DNA from: Otatea glauca
Taxonomy: Eukaryota > Streptophyta > Magnoliopsida > Poales > Poaceae
Assembly: GCA_036346275.1 (NCBI GenBank)
Contig: CM070721.1
Span: 6,708,452-6,772,451, forward strand
Direction of reading: 5' to 3'
DNA: 64,000 bases
In this document: one piece after another, positions 34,470 through 43,987 of the stretch
Layout: each line of letters starts with the position of its first letter
Position numbering within the stretch: position 1 is the first letter of the stretch
Notes under the pieces: model-generated
What the model was told of the DNA's origin: nothing
The model's input: the letters and a program-made list of their open reading frames with translations, nothing else
The model's database searches: none
Program-made: the position numbers and the translations under genes

Positions 34470-35090
34470 AGGTACATCACTATCGGTTCTCATATAAAAG
34501 CGATAGTGATGTGATCATTCACATCACGATCGGTTCTTATAAGACAAGCGATAGTGATTATCACGATCATCACAATCGGTTTCACATAAGAAGCGATAGT
34601 GATGAGAAAATCTGTATCACTATCGGTTCTTATTTAGAGCGATAGTGATGATAATCTGTCACTATCGCTTCTCACAAAAGAACCGATAGTGATGAGCGCG
34701 TCTTCATCACTATCGGTTCTTTTGTGAAGCGATAGTGATGTCGATTATCATCACTATCGCTTAAATAAGAACCGATAGTGATGCAGACGCGCTTATCACT
34801 ATCGGTCTTTTGTGAGAAGCGATAGTGATGTGCGATTATCATCACTATCGCTTCTTAAATAAGAACCGATAGTGATGTGTCTTTCTCATCACTATCGCTT
34901 ATGTGAAACCGATAGTGATGATAATCTGTCACTATCACTTATCGCGCAGAACCGATTGTAATGTTCCTAGTCTTCATCACTATCACTTCTAACCTGAGAA
35001 CCGATAGTGATTGTGATTAATGCCTCTCCTAAGTCATCTATCACAATCGTTTCTTCCTAAAAACTTAAGAACCGACACAGATGAAGCGAT
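34470..35090. repeat. Right subterminal array of CACTA-2 (CACTATCGGTT type)
   Basis: About 600 bp of alternating ATCACTATCGGTTCTT and AGCGATAGTGATG words in both orientations, fading into CACGATCGG and CACAATCGG variants near the ends of the array. The consistent difference from the left-end array is CACTATCGG here against CTCTATCGG there. Confidence 0.85.
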
Positions 35091-35118
35091 AGTGATGTAC
35101 CATTCTGTAGTAGTGGGT

Positions 35119-35730
35119 GCGTGTGTAGCCACAGGGCCACGGATCGGGCCAAGATCTGTACCCGGATCTTTGCTTATGAACTCTGAACCCAATCCTGACC
35201 TCCTCACCCATGGCCGGCCGGCTGCAGCGCGCGGCTGTAGGGGCCTGAGCGCCGCCGTGCGACCACGTACGCAAGAAACCAATGAAATCTCTCCTCGTTT
35301 CACTGTGGCGGATAGGCGGATCATGGATAGATTCGACCGGTTGTGGCATCGGCTCGATGGATCGATCGGCCGGCGTCGTCGTGCATGACATGATGGGAGT
35401 TTATGTTTGGACTCGCGTGCATGTGTGCGCGCCAGTGGCTAGCTTTGTCTCTTTCGATCGTGACGGACTCTCAGTTGAATAGTACTAGTCAGGAACACTT
35501 GAAGCTATGCCTGCGCATAATTGGTTGGATCAGAGCCCTAGCATTTAATTTGCTCCCTTTTGTAAACAGTATACACATCTTTTCTTTAAGAAAGAAACCT
35601 TAACCTGTGTACGGCGATATACAATTTTAGATAGGTATGTACCGTGCGGCAATTCGTCAAACTAGGTGCACATTTTATTTAAATGGATGGCATGTGCTGC
35701 GCGCCATGCTGTGAGCTCAGGTTGAGTTCC
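35119..35730. other. Unassigned flank right of CACTA-2
   Basis: GC-rich first half (35120-35400) with open frames but no domain I recognise; may be a fragment of older genic DNA. Nothing else identified. Confidence 0.5.
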
Positions 35731-35738
35731 CCATATAT

Positions 35739-36268
35739 TATATATGGCTTTGCACGGTATTACTAAACCGAAAAAACCATGCCAAAAAAACGAACCGAAT
35801 TGGTCAACTCGGTTTGACCGGTATACGGTATTCGGTATGGGATGGCAAAATTTTGACTTTTGGGATACGATTTTTTCGGTAAAAACCGCGAGTAAACTAA
35901 ATACCGAAATAGAAAAAAATACATGTATAATTAGATAAAGTAATGGTCAATTGTGTATAAAGTATAGTTTCATATTGAAATAATATCACTAGATTTATCA
36001 AAGTAATGGCCAAATGTGTGTAATATTTTTTACTAACGTATAATTAGATAGAGTAATGGTCAAATATGTATATTAGAAATCGTATCGATGTCCAAATGAC
36101 AAGTAAAAAAAGAACAATTCGTGGTTGTTTGGTAAATATGGTATTTATCGACACCGAACCGAAATATTATGATATTTACTATTTGGTATCATATTTTAAT
36201 TCCCGTATTTCTTTAAAAACCGTATTTATCAAACCGTATTTACCATTTATACCGTATGCACAACCCTA
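35739..36268. mobile_element. hAT-like MITE (TSD CCATATAT)
   Basis: An exact 8-bp duplication, CCATATAT, at 35731-35738 and 36269-36276. The right end TACCGTATGCACAACCCTA is an imperfect inverted repeat of the left end (GGCTTTGCACGGTA). The 530-bp interior is rich in ACCGTAT/ATACCGAA words. No transposase. Confidence 0.72.
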
Positions 36269-36279
36269 CCATATATGCA

Positions 36280-37285
36280 CTATCAAATTCTTGCGAGATT
36301 CATGAACAGTATATTAGTCTAGATTGACACACTGTGTAGTATGTTAGGTTACCAATTGGCACTGTAATGTATGAATATCAAAACAAGCATGGAACTTGCA
36401 AAGGTTTGTTGTAATCACACAGCACATTGTTATTATTATCAACAAACAAAACAATCACAATAATTAGCCAGCAAGGAGGAGGTTCCATCCTATCACCTTA
36501 TCAAGTGATTAGACCAGCTGCTCACCATGCATGCCTAAGAATACCCACTATTGGAACCCACATGGCCCAACAGTTTGCCATAAGGCTCCAAGAGAAGCAC
36601 ACAGCAACCCTTGCCTGCCCAGTGCCCATGCCCTCCAGAACATGACACCTCTCCTGACTCTTGAGCCTTCCTGAAAACCCTGACTGATCATCAGAGATTC
36701 AGAACACCAGCATACATACGTAGTAACAGCAAAGCAGGGCCTCGTCCAAAGCGGCATCATTCATCCATGCAGGCGTGCGTTGATGCACTGAACTCCAAGG
36801 ATGCAGTGCAATGCTTGCATTTGCATGCATGTTGAGGTAACTTAACCTTGTGGCATGCAATGAAGCTCTATTGCCAAACGCTGCCACGCTAGCGTCCAAG
36901 CAGGGAAGGGACGAGCAAAGATCGTGTGCTGGATACGGTGCATGTACAAGGAGTCAATGACACATCATCACACATGCATGCAGAATTGCAGGGTTTGCAG
37001 GCGCACACAAGCAAACATGATATGCATGATGCCTCAGCACTGCAGCAGCGGCATGATATTGCATGGTTTTGTCTTTTGGGGGCTTTTACCCTGCCTTCCA
37101 TCTGCATGCTCTTCCCAAGGTGCAGTGCAGGCTTTGCGCTTCCCAATGTGACACTGTAGCTCCATCCATGGATGGTGCCAACCAGCTACAATGTAGCAGC
37201 CCAATAAGGCTACTTCACCATCTATCTAGCCATTGCAACTGGCTGGTTGACTGTGAATTTTGCGACCCACGATACACAATATAGA
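36280..37285. other. Unassigned DNA, higher complexity than its surroundings
   Basis: About 1 kb with many GCATGCA/TGCATG words and no coding domain. It could be old genic or untranslated DNA. No element limits seen. Confidence 0.5.
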
Positions 37286-37505
37286 AAAAGCTATGAAATA
37301 CGGTTAAAATAGTTATTATAGACGGTTTTATAAATTGTTTGTAAGCATGTGTTAGTGATAATATAGTGTATTATAGATGGTTTCTGAATCATCTGTGAAA
37401 CATATATCACAGACGGTACTTGGTATAAACCGTCTGTAATAATAGGCTTTCACAGACGGCTTGTTTAAAAAATCGTCTGTGATCCATATATTTTTCTACC
37501 TCTCC
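37286..37505. repeat. Fragment with CACAGACGG / ACCGTCTGT palindromes (other CACTA-type family)
   Basis: ATCACAGACGGTACTTGG, AAACCGTCTGTAATAATAGG and TTCACAGACGG repeat in both orientations, the style of CACTA subterminal repeats but a different motif from the two complete elements. No ends found. Confidence 0.5.
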
Positions 37506-37894
37506 TGATAGAAATTCCATTATTAGTATTTCTTGTTGAAAATTCTCCTCTCAGATATTTCTGCAACGAAATTTGCAATACACAATTAGTTATAGATTTT
37601 GTAATTGAATATATCTATATATATGAGATGCATGACGGCAATAGCTTGTCTGATGAGGATCGTCTTAAAATCTGAACATTTCTAGCACTTTCATCTGCTT
37701 TTTTATTCTAATGTTGATGGATTCAAGGCAAAATTCAATTCCATCCACTGTTCGTCCTAAAAGTTGTTATGGTCTGATTTATCTTTCACTTCATCCTTAT
37801 TCCCGAATGAGAATGCCATAGGTAATCTATTTTCACTCTGGTATTGTGCAGGAACAGGATCATCAAATAGAGAATCATCAAAATGATCCTGTTT

Positions 37895-38665
37895 CCTCCC
37901 CGACCGTTGTTCATCCCCCTCTGACCCTCTATGTCACTCTCTCTGACTCACTCCCACTCTCTTAGACCCTCTCTCTCGTTCTCTCCTCGACCGACGGTCC
38001 TCCTTGCTCTCTGCACTCCCCTCACCACCTCGCTCGCTCATCGTTGAGAGAGATTTAGAGAAAGAGCGATGGGCGAAAGAGAGCAGAGATAGATGGGCGA
38101 GAGAGAGGGGGCAACGGGCAGAGAGAGAGAGTGAGAGTGAGAGAGGCATGCGAGAGAGATCGAGAGAGGCGGGCAAGAGAGAGGGGGAGCTGAGAGAGAT
38201 GGGCGAGAGAGAGAGCTGAGAGAGATTGAGAGAGACGGACAAGAGACAGAGAGAGATTGAGAGAGATGAGCGAGAGAGCTGAGAGAGACGGACGAGAGAG
38301 ATCAACTTTCTGCAATGTACAAATCTTTATACTAAGGAACATTGTGTACTCACGTAAGCACTCCAATGTCACTCTGTACCTAGAATGAATACAATTTTAT
38401 TCCTTTTTCCCCAATGTTTGTGTCCATTGCTTCAGCTTCGTGCATCTTTGGCTCCTTTCCTTTCGTCGCAATAGTGCAAATAGGCCGATTCTGGGCTGAC
38501 ACGGCACGAAGTGCAAATGGGCCATGCCTAGGCTTGCTGAAGGTGAGCCAGGATGGCACGACACGGCGGGCATGAAGAGTAGTCGTGGCCTGACACGGTT
38601 CAGGCACGAAGCACGATGGGTTAGTGCCGGCCAAGCCTAGCACGGCATGATGTCCACCATTAGTT
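37895..38665 (-). mobile_element. Partial inverted copy of the hAT-like element at 52004-53835
   Basis: Read on the minus strand it parallels 52004-52775. In order it has a terminus like TAATGGTGGACATCATGCC, a GGCCCATTTGCACTTCGTG-type block, GAGTGCTTACGTGAGTACAC, a (GA/CT)n tract with embedded TCTCTCAATCTCTC, and GTCAGAGAGAGTGACATAGA. The other terminus is missing, so the copy is truncated at about 37895. Confidence 0.7.
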
Positions 38666-38667
38666 CT

Positions 38668-38876
38668 GAACTACACATGCTAGTTTTATTTTATTAGTCT
38701 CTCTGAACTCCCTCTCTCTCTCTCTGTAGAGAGCATATATTAAACTTATCTGATTACCTACCATATATAGGTCTTTCTGTGATAAGGTGTCTTATATAGG
38801 TCTTTCTGTAGCAGTGATATGATGCATGCATGAACCAAAGGAAATTCTGGCAATTTGATTTACTATGTTACCCTAT
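38668..38876. repeat. Flank repeat unit A (with CACTA-like terminus)
   Basis: A roughly 200-bp block that recurs at 47982-48155 (unit B) and in part at 48256-48376 (unit C). Shared words include GAGAGCATATATTAAACTTA, CTGATTACCTACCATAT and TGATATGATGCATGCATGAA. Units A and B contain TAGGTCTTTCTGTAGCAGTG / TAGGTCTTTCCGTAGTAGTG, which ends like a CACTA terminus. The gypsy element lies between A and B. Confidence 0.75.
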
Positions 38877-38929
38877 GGTGAAAAAGTGAAACGGCGGGAA
38901 TGATTTCGAAGCGATGCACGCAGTTAAAA

Positions 38930-40470
38930 CACACGAGTATAAAGAAGATCCGCAAGTTGACAAATGGTATAAAGAAGATCCGCAAGTTGACAAATAGTAT
39001 AAAGAAGAAAAATCAAGGACCGCTAAGCCTAATGAGGGCGAGAATTCAAGGATCGCTAAGCCTAAAGAAGATCCGCAAGTTGAAAAATGGTATAAAGAAG
39101 AAAAATCACCATCACGAAGACCAGCTAGTAGGCCTAAGATAACGTTTTCTCAGTTTCTGGAAAAGTACGAAGGAATGAACAATTGATCGCGATACACTCA
39201 GCGTCAGTCGAACAATTTATATTGGTTTGAGAACTTGGAAAGAGCTCATCAAAGGTGCCACTTTTGGCAGTTTTGCTGGGAGAGAGGAGTAGCACTGCCA
39301 TCACCGTATACGTGCCCGATGGAACATTACCCCCAGAACGATTGGCCTAGATGATCGGCCAAAGACAGGTTGTCTGGGCCAATATGGGATCATCCTAACA
39401 GGACTTATAGGAGGCCGATTCAGGAGAGAATTTCTTTACCGGATCAGGCCAAGATCCAGACGGGAGAACCAGGTTATGCAATACAGAAAGATCTGGCTGG
39501 CAAAATACGTATGCCGATCGAGCCAAAACCAAGATGGTGTCCACTTGGCCTTAGCCGATCACAACGCAGATGGTTGCAAAGGTTAAGAACCCAAGAGATC
39601 AGAGAGGTTGATGAAGAGAAACAAAGGGACCAGGCGTTCAATGAGCTTCAGTCGATTAAAACTGTTAGAAGGGAGTGGAGGAAGGAAGAGCCGATTGAGG
39701 AGGATTTTGATTCAGCCGATGATCTGGAGTCTCCAATGATACGAGATGACACTCCTACAATGGACATCAATATGGTTTTCACGCTACCAACCGAGTTCAA
39801 AATAAAAACTGGGTCAGCTAAAGAAACCTTCGCTCAGCTGTGTTTAGGTGCTCAAGACGCAGTCTTAGAAAAACCCCGTGATGTTCATCGGCATCTCAAG
39901 CCTCTATACTTGAAGGGGCATATAAATGGCAAGCCGATCTCAAGGATGTTGGTGGATGGAGGAGCAACGGTTAACCTGATGCCATACACCATATGCAAGA
40001 AGCTAGGTAAATCCGATGAAGACTTAATCAAAACTAATATGGGTTTGAATGATTTCACGGGTGATCCCACCGAAGCTAAGGGCATCATGGTCACAGAATT
40101 GACTGTCGGCAGTAAAACATTGCCGACTGCTTTCTTTGTAATCGACGCCAAAGGCAGCTACAGTGTGTTACTCGGACAGGACTGGATACATGACATTTGT
40201 TGCATTCTGTCGACTATGCACCAGCTGCTTGTCCAATGGAACAGAGATAAGGTTGAGGTCGTTCCAGCTGATATATCGGCTCATATTGACATGGATAGTT
40301 CGGATGCGAATTGGCAGCATGAAGAAGCCGAGTGCATATCAGGCAAAGTGCTGGACGATTGTGATTTTATTTGCATCAGCAAGGCGAGATTTATGCCGAT
40401 CAATGTTAGGCCCAGTACGTTTGATCGGACAAGTGAAATTTTGCGTAGATGGGGTCCGAGCAAACAATGA
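38930..40470 (+). pseudogene. gag C-terminal part and aspartic protease of the gypsy element
   Basis: Gag-derived sequence starts with a short tandem repeat encoding YKEDPQVDKW; in its second copy the Trp codon is TAG (38995-38997), where the first copy has TGG. A stop-free stretch from 39370 to 40470 (366 codons) carries the retropepsin domain: active site LVDGGATVNLMPY, with the catalytic Asp codon at 39955, and the distal VLLGQDWI. DGG in place of D(S/T)G is, as far as I recall, usual in plant Tat elements. The frame shifts at about 40455 into the pol frame. Confidence 0.8.
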
Positions 40471-43400
40471 AAACCCTGCAAAACAAGATACAAAGCTATC
40501 GACAAATGATGGATAGCTATGAGGCCATCGAAGATTTTCAAGAAATCGAAAAGTTAGGCCAATGGTTCACATCGACCGATTTGCTTGAAGAAGTCGATGT
40601 AGGAGATGGTGATAGGAAGAGGCCTACTTTTATTAGTGCAAAATTAGATGGGGAATATAAAGAAATGTTGGTAAAATTTCTTAGAAATTATAAAGATTGT
40701 TTTGCTTGAGAATATCATGTGATGCTTAGTTTGAGCCGACATCTTGTCGAATATCGGCTACCTATAAAGTCAGGGTATCGGCCGTTTAAACAACACCGTC
40801 GAAGGTTTAATCCGACCCTGTACAATATTATAAAAGAAGAAATTGAGCAATTGCTAGAAGCCAAGTTTATTAGGCCTTGCTGATACGCTGAGTGGGTTTC
40901 TAATATTGTCCCAGTTATGAAGAAAAATGGCAAACTCAGGGTATGTGTCGATTTCAGAGATTTGAACAAAGCTACACCTAAAGATGAATACCCGATACCT
41001 ATAGCCAATATGCTTATCGATGCTGCATCAGGAAACAAGATTATCATCTTTCTTGATGAGAATGCCGGATATAACCAAATATTCATGGCAGAAGCCGATA
41101 TACCAAAGACCCCCTTCAGGTGCCCTAGTGCGCTGGGGTTATTTGAGTGGACAATGATGACGTTCGGCTTAAAAAATGCTGGTGCAACTTATCAGCGGGC
41201 TATGAATTTAATCTTTCATGATTTAATCTGCCATATTGTCGAAATCTATATTGACGATGTTGTTGTGAAATCAAAAAATGATCTGCAACATTTGGCCGAT
41301 TTATAGATAGTTTTTAAGAGTACAAGGGCGCAGGGCCTCAAGATGAATCTTTTCAAATGCGTGTTTGGAGTATCGGTTGGGCAATTTTTAAGGCTTCATG
41401 GTCCATGAAGGGGGAATTAAAGTCAACCAAGAAAGGGTTAAAGCTATAGACAAAACAAAGCCGCCCACAAACAAAAATGAGTTACAAAAGTTGATCGGTA
41501 AAATCAATTATTTACGGCAATTTATTTTAAATCTTTCTGGATGTATTCGTGCATTTACCCCATTTTTGAAATTAAGAGATAACCAAGAGTTTGTATGGGG
41601 AACTGATCAACAAAAAGCCTTTGAATATATCAAGGAGTATTTAACGAATCCTCCGGTTTTAGCCGTGCCACAAAAGGGTATACCTTTTAAATTATCTCTA
41701 TCGGTTGAAGAGGAAACTATCAGAGCTTTATTGGCGCAAGATGTTGGCGAAAAAGAGCGGGTTATCTTCTATTTGAGCCGACGCCTGTTTGATGCTGAAA
41801 CCAGGTATCCTTTTATAGAGAAACTTTGTTTGTCTCTGTATTTCACCTGTACAAAGCTAAGGCATTATATTTTAGCATCGGTTTGTAAGGTCGTCTGTAA
41901 AGACGATGTTATAAAGTATATGCTGTCAGCTTCGATTTTGCGTGGTTGACTTGGTAAATGGGTTTATGCGCTCATCGAGTTCGACCTAACTTATGAATCG
42001 GCTAAGACAGTTAAAGGACAAGTGATAGCCGATTTCATAACAGGATATGAGACTACCGTCGATTTAATTTCTGTAGCCTCTTGGCAACTTTATTTTGATG
42101 GATCAGTATGTCGAGAGGGTGATGGTATTGGGATAGTACTTGTTTCTCCCAAAGGACAAAAATTTGAATTTGCATTCCGTTTGAATTGCCGATATTCAAA
42201 TAATCAAGCAGAATATGAAGCATTGCTAGAGGCCTACAATTGCTCAAAAATGTCAGAGTAAATACTGTTGAGGCCTATGGCGACTCTCTATTAGTTGTGC
42301 AGCAAATTAAAGGAGAATATAATTGCTACGATGAAGTTTTGCTTAAATACTTACAGCAATGTCTTGCTGTAATCGACTCATTTACAGAATTCACTATTTG
42401 TCATATTCCTCAAGAGATGAATTACAGAGCGAATCTACTAGCTCAACAAGCATCAGGCTATAAAATTTTTGGTCAAATTGAGGAGTATGAGCCGATTGAG
42501 AAAGTTGTAATGTGTGCAGATGTCGTCAATTGGGGGTTGAAAATAAGGGATTATTTAGTCTATCCTTCAAAGCCGACGGAGAGGAAAGTTAGACAACAAG
42601 CTCTCAAGTATGTGGTTCTCGATGATACCTTATACTATAGGACATTGGAAGGATTGCTGTTAAGATGTCTTGGAGCCGACGAAGCTAAGGTGGTAATGGG
42701 TGAAGTACACAAAGGAATTTGTGGATCTCATCAATCGACTTATAAGATGAAGTGGATGCTTAGGTGTACGGGGTATTTTTGACTGACATGTTGGAGGATT
42801 GCTTTAAATATTATAAAGGGTGCCAGACTTGTCAAAAATTTGGTAATGTACAGTTGGCTCCAGCGTCGGCTTTGCACCCCATTATTAAACCTTGGCCATT
42901 TAGAGGCTAGGGTATAGATACAATCGGACAAATATTTTCTGCTTCGAGCAAAGGTCATAAGTTCATTTTGACTGCAACTGATTATTTTTCTAAATGGGTT
43001 GAAACTATACCAATCAAAAAGGTTACAAGTGTTGAAGCCATCGGATTTGTCAATGAGCATATTATCCATCAGTTTGGAATTCTGTAGACTATTACGACCG
43101 ATCAAGGTACTGTGTTCATGTCTAAGGAATTTCAAGACTTTGCTAACAGTTTAGGTATCAAGCTACTAAATTCATCACCTTATTATGCCCAAGCTAATGG
43201 TCAAGCTAAATCGTCTAACAAGACGTTGATCAAGCTGATCAAAAGAAAGATTGATGAAAAACCAAGGAATTGACATTCAACGTTATCGGAGTCACTATGG
43301 GCATATCGGCTAGCCTATCACGGGGCAACGAAGCTTTCGCCCTATCAGTTAGTTTATGGTCAGGAAGCTATTTTACCTGTGGAGATTAACATTGATTCTA

Positions 43401-43786
43401 TACGAGTAGCCAGACAAAATGGTTTGTCGGCTCAAGACTACAATGATCTAATGATCGATAACTTGGACGAATTACCAGAATTGCGTTTATGTACATTGGA
43501 TCGGCTTAAGAAAAACAAAGAAAAGGTTGCTAAGGCTTACAACAAGAAAGTAATGACTAAGTCTTTTTACGAAGCGGATTTAGTATGGAAAACTATACTA
43601 CCTATTGGCTCTAGGGATAACCGATTTGGTAAGTGGTCTCCTACATGGGAAGGGCTGTATAAGATAAATCGGCTTATTGGTGAAAACTCTTACATATTGG
43701 AGACTTTGGAAGGCATAATATTTCTCAAGGCGATTAATATAAAATACTTAAAGAAATACTATCCTAGCGTTTGGGTTGACTCTTAA
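40449..43786 (+). pseudogene. pol: reverse transcriptase, two RNase H domains, integrase (multiple stops)
   Basis: Reverse transcriptase has LRVCVDFRDLNKATPKDEYP and the YIDD catalytic motif (41247-41258). The first RNase H region includes FYLSRRLFDAETRYPFIEK (41768-41824). A second, archaeal-like RNase H follows with YFDGSVCREGDGIGIVLVSP (42092-42151) and NNQAEYEALL. Integrase has a zinc-finger remnant, GIDTIG, TTDQGTVF and a C-terminal chromatin-side region to 43786. Stops lie at 40707, 40881, 41304, 41947, 42780, 42908, 43085 and 43271, with frameshifts near 41388, 42240 and 42785. The integrase catalytic Glu position reads AAA (Lys) at 43208-43210. Inactive copy. Confidence 0.88.
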
Positions 43787-43987
43787 TCGACTATAAATGT
43801 TCATTACTTGAATAGCCAAATTAACTCGGTGCACTTAATTATGGCTAAAAGTACAAACGCACAAGTCAAAATTGCAGATAGTGAAGACATTAATAAAAAT
43901 CGGTTAAACAACCGATTGAAAATTTAAATACTTCAAAAGGATCATTGCATTAAACAAGTTCCAGTAGCTTGTAGCATGAGAAGCCGA

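Larger units (their letters stand above)
21718..35115 (-). mobile_element. CACTA (En/Spm) element CACTA-2, complete, TSD GGT, with transposase gene
   Basis: Left terminus CACTACTACACAAATATACA and right terminus TGTACCATTCTGTAGTAGTG, with 3-bp duplications GGT at 21715-21717 and 35116-35118. Length is 13.4 kb. Genes read on the minus strand in the En/Spm order: leader cassette, TNP2-type transposase (33371-30192), a palindromic array, a GC-rich block, a second leader cassette, then a Ptta/Ulp1-type gene (about 25690-22750). Both ends carry roughly 600-bp arrays of ATCGGTT palindromes. The outermost coding units are disrupted, so the copy is probably dead itself. Confidence 0.9.

Noticed and set aside
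10944..35115. One single 24-kb CACTA element from the first CACTACTACAG to the last GTAGTAGTG
   Set aside because: These two outer ends have different flanking triplets (CAC and GGT). Pairing each with the internal terminus at 21186 or 21718 gives exact TSDs, so there are two elements.
37018..37068. Possible microRNA-like hairpin (ATGATATGCATGATGCC / GGCATGATATTGCATGG)
   Set aside because: Pairing is short and has several mismatches; no known miRNA family recognised.
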